The position numbers were made by a program, and so were the translations under genes. The notes beneath the pieces are model-generated. The model did not search any database. It was not told where the DNA came from and saw only the letters and a list, made by a program, of their open reading frames with translations. This document shows positions 56,301 to 62,139 of a stretch of 64,000 nt of DNA, piece by piece (the first letter of the stretch is position 1; every line of letters starts with the position of its first letter). The stretch is from Bolinopsis microptera (Eukaryota; Ctenophora; Tentaculata; Lobata; Bolinopsidae): positions 10,764,169 through 10,828,168 of the forward strand of contig NC_087072.1 in NCBI RefSeq assembly GCF_026151205.1, in the 5' to 3' direction.

Positions 56301-58942
56301 GTTATAATAGATGTGGATACTGGCGGGGAGGTGATCATTGTTTGTTTACATTAATAGTGAGCACATGTTAAGCAGGCTGAGGAGGTGATCATTGTTTGTT
56401 TACATTTTAGGTGGAGCACATGTCAAGCAGGCTGAGAAGGTGATACATATTTTGTATTATAGAAGGTTTGTAACACTTGTAACGCCTTCTTGTTACCCTC
56501 CTTTGAGGGCCCCGAATTATTTTCTGAACGAAAGCTCAAAAATAACCGAGAAATCGACCTTCTTATTAACTCATTTTGATGACCGTTTCTAACCTAAAAT
56601 TATAGGGGCCCGTTCAGAAAAATCTCATATTGTACATGGGCAGTGGGCACGGTTACATTGTAATGATCACGGTTCACACAATTTCTAGTTCTGTATGACG
56701 TAATCATGGCGTGTGTACCGAGGTGCAGTCTGCAGATAAGAGCACCTTGAAATTGCCAACCTGTGGCAGAGATAACAATGTGAACAAAGGGTCAAATACA
56801 GATAAGAAAGGTAAACATACGATATAATGTCCCTCTGCTCACTCTTCCTGTTGTGATTGGACGGATCAGCGTCACGTGACAGAACACCTCTATTACAATT
56901 GGTCGGGATCACGGAGCACATCAGGGCTGCCCGTCGTCCGAATAAATATAATTCAGTTGTTATTATGATTGTTATATACCTTTATTGTGTTTCTTTTGAC
57001 TTTTGCTATATCGTGCTCTGCTCTGAAAATTGTGATAGAACCTGTTCGAGTTGTTAATGAGACAATCTCCTTGTTCTTTCGTTGCAGAATCAACATGTTC
57101 TTTGTTTGAGTAACACAACAATTTTGAGGAAAAAGGAAGCGTTATTGGGCTGTAAAACCAACTTAAATCGATTTCTCGTTGTACAGGTGAGGAACAGTCA
57201 CCAAAATGAGTTGCTTACCTGCTGTGTTTTGTCGTACTCTGCTCTTCGCTCAAGTTCGATCAGTTAAGGTGAGGATTGCCTCGATCTTTCGGTTTCAGCC
57301 CTAGGTCAAGAGCTGTAGAACCGAAGGATCAAAATATATGTTGCTTGTTGCTCGCATTCTAAACTATAAAACATCGATTTTGAGGGATAAGGAAGTGTTT
57401 ATAGGTTCTGAAACCTAGCTAAATCGATTTTTCGTGCAATTTTAGGTTAGAAACGGTCATCAAAATGAGTTAATAAGAAGGTTGATTTCTCGGTTATTTT
57501 TGAGCTTTCGTTCAGAAAATAATTCGGGGCCCTCAAAGGGGGGTAACAAGAAGGCGTTACAAGTGTTACAAACCTTCTATAATACAAAATATGTATCACC
57601 TTCTCAGCCTGCTTGACATGTGCTCCACCTAAAATGTAAACAAACAATGATCACCTCCTCAGCCTGCTTAACATGTGCTCACTATTAATTAACTGATGTT
57701 TATCATTCAATTCTCCGACTTACAATAATCAATGATACTGCTGATTAGAAACTCGATAATAGTAGAACAGTTAGACGCGCGATCACGTGGGCGCGTCACG
57801 TGCGTACCACGTGCCACCAATAGCATACGCCGAGTCCTATACCACGTGACACGAAAGCGCACCACGTGATATGAAACATCGTAACCGTCCACTTCTTTTA
57901 CACAGAATTCCTGGGAACGTTGCCAAAGCAGCTAATTCTTGGAATTTCTCCAACGCGTGGCGTGGAGAAGTTGGCGACTAGCCAGCTACCCTTGTCCGTG
58001 CCCTAAAAAATAGTATTGTTTTGCTTGCTCTCCTTCCAGCTCTTGTTCCTGCTAACGTTCAAGCTATTGCTCCACTATGACAGATCGGTTGACATTCAGA
58101 TTGATGAACTGCTTTCCAATCGTGTTCCGGACAGTACAGTTAGAGTCAACAACTGGGCTCTAAACAAGTAAACAAACAATGATCACCTCCCCGCCAGTAT
58201 CCACATCTATTAGGGCTATTAAAGTAAGGTTCTTGCCAGGTTTCGTGACCGGGGCTAAAACATCGTGAAATAAGAACTCGCGCAGTTATAGGCACGACAC
58301 ACAGACTACTAGGCTGAGACGGCTGAACCAAATGAAGACAGCTCTGAGCCGTTGGTTGCATGCAATAACAACCCTATGTCAATACCCAGTACCTCATTGA
58401 ATTGAACTAAGTAGCTATTTGCTGCCATGTCATGTTTCTTTGCCTACTTACTGGTGACTTTTATGGGAAAATTTTCGTAATGTACATTCGACGAGTGGTA
58501 TTAACCATCCAATCAAATTTCATTCACGTTGGATCAGCTATATTTAACTGCTAATGGTCAAGAGTAATTGGGTATTGAATGAAATTATAATGATACAGAT
58601 TTGAGATACCCAGCCCAATATCTTAAAGTTATCACCATGATCAATCGAATGTTTCCAGATGGCTCGCCAATGCCATGAGAATAGTAAGGGATATATATAT
58701 ATAGACTAATTGATATTTAATGAAAGTTAGCCAGAAAACCACTAAACTCCACAATCCCTCTGCCAGCTACCTGGATATGGCAGACTCAGACGGACAGACG
58801 CTGCTGCACCACGCGGTGAAGACGGCTGACGTGGAGATATTACAGTACCTGCTGGACCAGGGCGGTAATGTGAATCTGGTGGATAACGAGGGGTGTTCTC
58901 TTCTGCACCATCTGGCAGCTGGACCAAGGACTCCCAAACAAG
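20318..58942 (+). CDS. FYVE-like zinc-finger plus ankyrin-repeat protein; multi-exon, huge first intron, 3' end not seen
   Basis: Assembled exons: 20318-20454, 52830-52956, 54044-54141 and 58767-58942. All have GT-AG borders and the phases agree at every junction (AG|G, 0, TC|C). The first two exons together make a Cys cluster: C5xxC8, C15xC17, C20xxC23, then C45xxC48 x4 C53xxC56 and C62xxC65. The stretch FKKRKIFCRHCNLPLCGKC resembles the centre of a FYVE finger but lacks the phosphoinositide-binding His-His pair. Exon 3 is helical (NALDDMITAIKEQ). Exon 4 has ankyrin repeats: DGQTLLHHAVKTADVEILQY and GCSLLHHLAAG. No stop has been reached at 58942, so more exons must follow. The first intron would be about 32.4 kb and holds three other genes. 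I do not recognise a named orthologue. The zinc finger being completed exactly across the 32-kb gap is the main argument for linking the exons. Confidence 0.72.
20455..21517. other. Start of the giant intron, noncoding
   Basis: Begins with the donor GTATGT. AT-rich, with no additional exon or RNA gene recognised before the 3' end of Ig gene A. It includes the 3' untranslated region of that minus-strand gene. Confidence 0.5.
21518..26806 (-). CDS. Ig gene A: secreted/GPI-type protein with four Ig domains, C-type lectin and CCP, 12 exons
   Basis: Exons (minus): 26672-26806, 24837-24995, 24562-24724, 24213-24386, 23929-24099, 23575-23764, 23140-23461, 22713-23000, 22438-22567, 22130-22273, 21838-21972, 21518-21720. 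They sum to 2214 nt, exactly 737 residues plus stop. Order: signal peptide (MILRGTVLLLILSTVQC); Cys-rich segment ending CPSRTISRCVCP; Ig1 (LTLSCFVS ... AGYYQCKA); Ig2 (KCNKAS ... KENHAGVYKC); Ig3 (LYCGAYGY ... FGGYFCQV); Ig4 (FNLTCAVD ... GLYQCLAY); C-type lectin about 530-650 (AWIGLTD, KQDEPDN, FPYVCKYYNASC); CCP-like VSCKSGQT..LVCSPSGKW; hydrophobic C-terminus (SISLIFISYLLAVMR) fitting GPI attachment. Probably a surface recognition protein. It is a paralogue of the intronless gene at 35637. Intron 1 carries a fold-back element. Confidence 0.88.
25109..26486. mobile_element. Palindromic element built of 11-bp tandem repeats, 8-bp target duplication GCAGGGAT
   Basis: The ends are inverted (TTGGTCGTTTAGCTCCGGAC at left, its complement at 26463-26482, preceded and followed by imperfect GG.AA. 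tips) and are flanked directly by GCAGGGAT at 25101-25108 and 26487-26494. The outer arms are tandem copies of an 11-mer TCTATGCAACG; the inner arms are tandem copies of CCGGCTACTAA / CCGGCTACTAG, also 11 bp. The centre (about 25803-25833) is itself a palindrome (TTCTAGTTCC ... GGAACTAGAA). An 8-bp duplication suggests mobilisation by hAT machinery. It lies in intron 1 of Ig gene A. No reading frame is meaningful. Confidence 0.88.
26807..31287. other. Noncoding region between Ig gene A and the GPCR
   Basis: No coding exon recognised. It contains the upstream region of gene A (next to 26806) and of the GPCR, plus several CACGTG and CCAAT motifs (a dense group at 28953-29067, further CACGTG near 29414 and 30680). 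Open frames here are short and show no domain. Confidence 0.45.
28953..29067. promoter_or_regulatory. Cluster of three CACGTG E-boxes and three CCAAT boxes
   Basis: Within 115 bp: CCAAT at 28953, 28995 and 29037 (about 42 bp apart each), and CACGTG at 28978, 29020 and 29062 (also exactly 42 bp apart). The two motifs alternate with a constant offset of 25 bp. CACGTG is bound by bHLH-zipper factors such as USF, MAX/MYC and MITF/TFE; CCAAT by NF-Y. The regular spacing suggests a composite enhancer/promoter or a decayed 42-bp tandem repeat. No gene start is recognisable just beside it. Confidence 0.55.
31288..32403 (+). CDS. Divergent class A-like seven-transmembrane GPCR, intronless
   Basis: One frame of 371 residues with seven hydrophobic segments, roughly at residues 25-46, 54-75, 105-135, 150-171, 210-235, 268-295 and 308-330. 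N-glycosylation-type NES near the start fits an extracellular N-terminus. After the third segment the sequence reads LTLKIVNPFRM, a position equivalent to the DRY region (the following P-F/L-R is common in class A receptors) but lacking DRY itself. The last helix reads LPLIYAVLFPVILIYRK, a variant of NPxxY. The C-terminal tail has paired cysteines (PPCCIS) that could be palmitoylated. Ligand unknown; an orphan receptor probably specific to the lineage. It lies on the plus strand inside the proposed giant intron, between Ig genes A and B. Confidence 0.82.
   Translation: MNESYSSNLDDVSLVFKGGIFDLVPLNIPLSIMVLIQNIGILVNYYHDKAKFVPCIYMGIALADILKALGQMVVSVISVYVFRVYHDWDDDMSGSEDRLELLFKSLYCYMVIALPGISCSKLLNIMLTLTLTLKIVNPFRMICTDRLKKAALIICLVIVCLHVSETVCIAVYFSKWSTYNHVREYENMVFGYELPGLLTVLSLSCFSRECFPISKHVKNFLLYGVAVVLNMAIPPILVLTCMVIQVRYLKKNLPEDEPGFQGPPNTSRHVSITLFLISTLYFVCNFFFCIGWAIYSGVVGNWNSPNKHYDHEMQGILCGFGMSTLPLIYAVLFPVILIYRKPDLRARYVEYYRSLAPPCCISSYRSLPTQG
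32589..33356. mobile_element. MITE with TACCTTACTCGGGATTATTA termini
   Basis: The left end TACCTTACTCGGGATTATTA is inverted at the right end (TAATAATCCCGAGTAAGGTA). Just inside, GGGTTTATTAACGACCGGT appears in the same orientation at both ends (about 32614 and 33257), with GGTTCGGGAAAAATATGGCG following each. The element therefore has terminal inverted plus internal direct repeats of about 100 bp. No transposase. It begins about 185 bp downstream of the GPCR stop codon. Confidence 0.8.
33357..35636. other. Noncoding region between MITE and Ig gene B
   Basis: Nothing coding is supported. Open frames at 34564-34856 and 35393-35662 lack domain similarity. The stretch immediately right of 35500 includes the 3' untranslated region of Ig gene B. 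Confidence 0.45.
35637..37895 (-). CDS. Ig gene B: intronless paralogue of gene A (four Ig domains, C-type lectin, CCP, GPI tail)
   Basis: One frame of 752 residues from the ATG at 37895-37893 (MKALEVITVLLISVHYVSG, a signal peptide); the frame is open nine codons further up, but a likely acceptor CCCACACAG lies just before this ATG. Order as in gene A: Cys-rich segment (CPTRTIGRCVCP); Ig1 (VTISCLVS ... AGFYQCKA); Ig2 (SLYIQNVQADHAGKYTC); Ig3 (MYCAGYGFPAPDIKWYK ... FGDYQCVA); Ig4 (FTLTCEVN ... HGVYQCLAY); C-type lectin (AWIGLTDETTEGVWRWLSG, WKNEPDN, LPFVCKHYNASC); CCP-like (VKCGSEYITLECAPSGKW); hydrophobic tail (TLTLFLILSYLLT). None of gene A's 11 introns is present, so it probably derives from a spliced transcript or complete intron loss. 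The coding sequence looks richer in G+C than its surroundings. Probably a surface recognition protein. Confidence 0.9.
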   Translation of the reverse strand: MKALEVITVLLISVHYVSGESCTGDLIWQDKASICIATCTAHFYPDKELCPTRTIGRCVCPADKIKLEDTSDVCVDPLSKECRQATKKYMDEPSAQFKFTKEPEDLTVIAGDSVTISCLVSNKYTIQYIWYKLDELPQGDGTAEKNLYMTGTSELVFKEITPEEAGFYQCKAVASSDFLMISGVGEIRVKHFTTKDTIVTDDRVTLSNPLFEIKCAEIYADPTPEIKWYFGDKVVEFENADYFMNRNEKSPDFGSLYIQNVQADHAGKYTCKGASSELDKTVTLAERTVIITGSQNTVSGAPKVKETANFGEKKKKGEEGVMYCAGYGFPAPDIKWYKVAAIGEEQPEISGCTESKCVDQGGRRLRIYNLQDSDFGDYQCVATNSFDHVTKIIAMSKEPSSYAVNFESISDPVKVLPNRYTSFTLTCEVNTSQNPETYMGWYQNTQGIADKGERIRIFSSSENGISVQKLVFDFPTNDDHGVYQCLAYNSRTFKQATTDVFVYTSQGVEDEGYDNDSAFATDSYDPNTVKDYQYFSDAKNAAEADRTCQEWRTDAHLATILNYKENDLVFDILMANKDTTNETRAWIGLTDETTEGVWRWLSGEVSDKFSFWWKNEPDNSEAERDYAFMDAAKSGHWIGGDFNLQLPFVCKHYNASCVDLETQQELEIKFDKYTKRRLTSKISVYDTASVKCGSEYITLECAPSGKWVLAEGSTCPEINAVKDKQGEATTGGGVRLTYQTLTLFLILSYLLT
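39425..39512 (+). repeat. Four exact copies of a 22-bp unit
   Basis: GAAGGGAAATATGACGTTAC plus AA is repeated four times head to tail without a mismatch. Each unit contains TGACGT, the half-site of CREB/ATF factors. A 22-bp period is about two helical turns. Confidence 0.93.
41060..41190 (+). repeat. Degenerate 15-16-bp tandem repeat
   Basis: Variants of AAACTGGTAACTATC recur about six times with substitutions (AAACTGGTAACTACC, AAATTGGCAACTAC, AAACTGGAAACTATC). Noncoding. Confidence 0.75.
44691..44723. repeat. Perfect 33-bp palindrome
   Basis: CTGTGGATTGCGAAGA, one central base, then TCTTCGCAATCCACAG: a 16-bp perfect inverted repeat with a one-base centre. It can extrude as a tight cruciform or act as a dimeric protein site. 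No adjacent gene. Confidence 0.9.
44886..44951 (+). repeat. Three copies of a 22-bp unit
   Basis: TCTAAGCTAGACTCGATCAA plus GC is repeated three times; the third copy differs by one base. It has the same unit length as the unrelated 22-mer at 39425. Confidence 0.9.
45577..45672 (+). repeat. Two copies of a 48-bp unit
   Basis: The unit AACTTACCGACTCCATCGTC ... CCCATCTAGTG occurs twice in tandem and itself contains a duplicated TCTTCTCCCATC. The open frame over it (45507-45803) is repeat-derived. Confidence 0.85.
48520..48597 (+). repeat. Three exact copies of a 26-bp unit
   Basis: AAATTATGAAATATGAAGTG plus TGAAAC is repeated three times without mismatch. Noncoding. Confidence 0.9.
49093..51024. 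mobile_element. Element bounded by GGGGTCGTTCACATATTACG inverted termini with C-runs
   Basis: The left end GGGGTCGTTCACATATTACG (then TAATCA and a run of about 16 C) is inverted at the right end (a run of about 12 C, then TGATTACGTAATATGTGAACGACCCC). The arrangement is a roughly 26-bp terminal inverted repeat plus homopolymer on each side. Between them lies a Penelope-like element remnant. Either a DNA element was invaded by a Penelope-like element or the termini belong to a composite. No target duplication is clear. Confidence 0.72.
49178..50690 (+). pseudogene. Penelope-like retroelement, 5'-truncated, frameshifted, with GIY-YIG endonuclease
   Basis: Frames at 49178-49633 contain the reverse-transcriptase pieces IGIPTGGSPCVQIANIAVYS and RRYIDDGAGLFEGT (a YIDD catalytic motif typical of Penelope-like elements). 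49791-49979 continues with NHIYSGIVYSQCLRLRRI-type sequence in another frame. 49879-50478 holds the linker and a GIY-YIG nuclease: a Cys-rich CHMPRCKCC-like zinc knuckle, then IIYLFQCSFCGKAYVGRTTR and LRVRTGEHR. The final segment (EHKYIQQLKTLKPLGIN) continues to about 50690. Frameshifts separate the parts and the N-terminal reverse transcriptase is missing. Confidence 0.85.
51025..52829. other. Noncoding, end of the giant intron
   Basis: No recognised gene. Open frames at 51074-51431 and 51542-51742 show no domain. Ends in the acceptor CCCTTCCAG before the zinc-finger exon at 52830. Confidence 0.45.
52957..54043. other. Intron 2 of the zinc-finger/ankyrin gene
   Basis: Starts at donor GTTAGT and ends at acceptor TTTCAG. 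AT-rich. Overlapping small open frames at 53667-53985 look accidental. Confidence 0.5.
54142..56304. other. Intron 3 (left part) of the zinc-finger/ankyrin gene
   Basis: Begins GTAAGT. No exon recognised. The open frames on both strands around 54711-55188 show no domain and appear accidental. The region continues into the fold-back element at 56305. Confidence 0.45.
56305..58212. mobile_element. Nested fold-back element in intron 3
   Basis: The outer ends are a 45-bp inverted repeat (TAATAGATGTGGATACTGGC at 56305, its complement ending at 58212). An inner palindrome pairs about 56351-56605 with about 57430-57690, nearly exact: a 66-codon open frame in the left arm (56392-56592, plus) is repeated residue for residue in the right arm (57447-57647, minus). 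A short motif block (TGATCATTGTTTGTTTAC next to AGCAGGCTGAGRAGGTGAT) is itself duplicated in the left arm. The unpaired right-hand part (57690-58165) carries the CACGTG cluster. No transposase is visible. Confidence 0.8.
57784..57868. promoter_or_regulatory. Five CACGTG E-boxes in 85 bp
   Basis: CACGTG starts at 57784, 57797, 57808, 57843 and 57863, with a CCAAT at 57817. An additional GTCACGTGAC with flanking ATTGG motifs lies at 56856-56902. GTCACGTGAC-type sites are bound by MITF/TFE and USF family bHLH-zipper factors. The cluster lies inside a fold-back element, so it may have been carried in by the transposon. Function is inferred only from motif density. Confidence 0.55.
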
Positions 58943-59916
58943 GTGCGTGGATCTGCTAATTTGAGTTTGCAAGTGTTTTTAGCACTTGTGGAAGTTTGGA
59001 AATTATTTAATGACTAGTGTAACCCGGCCTACGGCCGGGATTTCACTGCCGCAGTTAAAAAGGGTAGGAGTAATTACCCGCTGAGTCAAAACCCGGATTA
59101 GGCGAGCAATTCTATTCGGAGTGCCCTCACGTATCCAATAGTATGCTTAAAAGATAGTAATTCTTAATCAATAATCAATAGAAATTAACCCTTAACACCA
59201 TGCACCACACCAGCCTATCATATTTGTGAACATGCATTACATTGTCGTATGAAAGTATGAACTCTCTCTACAGTCCAAACAGACCGTTTGAGCACTCCCT
59301 CCCCTAATAAGTTTATAGTATTATATGACCATGTAATATATACGCCATGTAATATATACGCTACATATGCAGAGAGAGAGAGAGAGCTAGCCCCGTAACT
59401 CTTGCCGTTCTTCTCAAGCCATTTTATGTAACATATTTTGTGGTACAAAACCATCAATTAAACCACTTACCACCGGCCGATTTTTATAAAATTTGCTTAT
59501 TGGCTTCGTCAGAGTTTTGTCGGCACTATACCGAAAAAACCAGTCCCGTAACTATTACCGTTTTTTTTGTATAACCGTTCGGAAATTACACACAGACACA
59601 CACACAGACACACACACAGACACACACACATTCTGGTGTTATTAAGTTGATTGATCTTGTGGGGTGGTTGTCAGTTTATTTATTGCCGATTGTGAGAATC
59701 CAGCTCAGAGGGCATGGGACAAAATTAAATCTTGCTTAGATTAACTCTGCAAAATCTTAACAACATAATCATCAACCGATAGTTTATATTACATCGAAAA
59801 CAGAAAAGGTTTAAACAATCTAAAAAGCCTCAAAAGACAAAAAAATTCAGGGAATCGTTAAGCAGTGTCCGTAAACATGCCATCATTAAAAAAAAAGTTT
59901 AATTAGTGACGCATTT
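58943..59916. other. Noncoding with a hairpin-tipped repeat and (CA)n
   Basis: Begins with donor GTGCGT of the ankyrin exon. AACCCGGCCTACGGCCGGG at about 59022-59042 is a GC-rich hairpin. A GA-rich run (about 59371-59386) and an ACACACAGACACACAC repeat (about 59588-59630) follow. Near 59395 and 59545 the CCCGTAACT motif recurs, suggesting one short interspersed repeat family. The 3' untranslated region of gene C lies near the right end. Confidence 0.5.
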
Positions 59917-62044
59917 TTAGATCATTAAAAGTCCAAGTAGAAGGGCTAAAATTGCAGATAAGGTCGAGTGTCCAGCTTTAGCTGTTTGAAAGCTTTTACC
60001 TGAACAAAGTGTCTTTGGATTAAGTGCAGGCTGAAATACACCCTTGGAACATGTCATAGTCTGGCTGATCTTCTTATTGTTTACACATATTGCTTCCAAC
60101 TCTTCTCCATCTGCAATGAAGTCCTCCTCGGGTGGTTCTAGGATGAACAGATCTGATTTGATCACAGTACACTCACCATTATTAACATCATACGGGGCAT
60201 TGCCATTTGAACCTGATGGAAAGAAGTTTAAAACTGGCAATTGAAAAAGGCATATCGTCAATCGTCATCAACGCATCTTCGTTTAAATTCTAATTGCATA
60301 ACTTCTAAAAAGTTATGCAATTTTTCCAAAAACTCTTAACTCAATCCGCTAAGAAACTAGGGAACTGATTACTGAAATGAGATTTTACTACCTCCGTTAC
60401 TACATAATGGAAGAGGCTGATCCCACTGTCCCCCAATACACTGTAACGTATCTGAACCCACTAGTGTTCCCTCTTTACATTTGACCGTTGCCTCTGTGCC
60501 TTCAGTCAAATCTGCTTTGCTAAATCTAACATTCCCGTTTTGGACTGCATTTTCTATGTTCCAACAGTTCACTGTATTTGGAAAGAAGGGTTATGGTTAT
60601 TCTGAAAAAAGCTGTGTAATAAGTTACACGATTCTACTTATTCTTCTTGACAAATTAATGAATAGATAAGGGGTCAATATACTTAAATAACTAATAAGGC
60701 GATAAAATGTTGGGTTGTTTTATACCTGCCCGGCTGCAGAGACCCCTTGCTTCAAACGTGAGAGAATTCTTGGTGACCCATTCACCAGAGTTCTCATCTA
60801 TCAACCCATAATGATTCCCTCTACCATGACTCGGTATGTTGATATAGTTAGCCGGCGTAAACCCGTCCAGCCACCTGTATGCTCCAGTTCTATCTTCATC
60901 TCTGTTGTAAATAATTGCAATTAATTTTTGAGATTTCTCATTGGTTTTGCGAACCGAGACATTACCTGAACAGGTCTTAAAAGGTAATCTTCAAATGAAC
61001 TTTTATAGTACCCCTTTTATAGAACTCATTCAACAAAAACAATCAAGCTTCAGTATATGTATGTAACTTACAATAACCCAATCCAAAAGAGCTTAAATTT
61101 GTCATCTGTCTTCTCCCCAGGATAATCATCTGCTAATTTATCCACTAACAGATTGTTATGATACTCTGTAGGGATGGTCGCCAAATCCCATCCACTTTTA
61201 TGTTTTGTATCCATCGCTTGGCAAGAATCTTTGCATTGTTGATAGGTCGTCGGGTGCCCCTCATTACAATATGCATACTTCAGATCTGGCAGAACAGAAA
61301 AGTTACGTTTCATTACCAAGATATTAAAGAGAAGTAAATAAAATGAACATCTTGAACACAAATATTATAGTCTTCATTGTTACCTCTTCTATAAGTAGCT
61401 AAAAGTGAGAAGGCGTTCTTGTAGAACCCACAGTTCAGGAGACTCTCGTCTCCACGAGCATAGTCAATATATCCATTGTCTCCAAAATCAGTTCCGTAGC
61501 TTTGGGATATTTTGTTTGATGAAGTTCAAAATATGATTGAGAACTGAAAATAAGTCTCAAAGAAAATGTTCTTTTTTTCACCAAATCAGAGGAGTAAAGG
61601 TGATGATTCCTAATAATGTTGATACACATGTGATCATGATCTTACCTTGCTTTGACACGAAGTGTTTTGTCAGTGTATCCTACTAGTAACATGGCGTGAG
61701 GCATTGGGTTAGTAGCACACTGTGTGTCTCTATACTCTCCTGCAAATGTGAAACGTAGCATGTTCTAGACTTAAACTATTCATGTTATCTTTGGGGTGTC
61801 TTCCGATGGTTCATACTTTAAAGTGTATGGATAACTGTGTATAAACCCAGGCAGTGTAACTAACCTCCAGAATAGGCGAAGAGGTCATTGCCTATCATAG
61901 TTCCAAACGCAACTGGAGATGTAGTTAATCCTTCCAACATTCCAACCTCACTTGATTGGAGTGGCACGAAATCCTGTATCCATATCTTTGTCATGGCGTT
62001 ATTTTTAAAGTTGACGATGTCTTCCAGTATTTTGCACGGCGTAT
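59917..62044 (-). CDS. Gene C: papain-like domain fused to C-type lectin, CCP and GPI-type tail (3' seven exons)
   Basis: Exons (minus): 61865-62044, 61646-61739, 61384-61499, 61072-61285, 60726-60901, 60392-60571, 59917-60212, all GT-AG except for their AAG acceptor at 61500, with phases agreeing throughout. The first three exons give the C-terminal half of a C1A cysteine protease: GNDLFAYSGGEYRDTQC (papain FxFYSGGVY), NPMPHAMLLVGY (catalytic His region), VKASYGTDFGDNGYIDYARG (papain VKNSWGTxWGExGY). The catalytic Asn position reads Ala. Next are a C-type lectin domain (WDLATIPTEYHN, FWIGLLDEDRTGAYRWLDG), a CCP module (NCWNIENAVQNGNV ... LQCIGGQW) and a second partial CCP-like segment, ending in STLSAILALLLGLLMI, a GPI-type tail. 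The propeptide and the exon with the catalytic Cys lie right of the window. The role is inferred: a surface-anchored lectin with a possibly inactive protease domain. Confidence 0.85.
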
Positions 62045-62139
62045 CTGCGGATTGTATCATTTTACTTACGCTAACACTTATATATCTTACTATATATAAA
62101 GCGAGACGATATATATATATTTATCTGTGCCATTTTACT

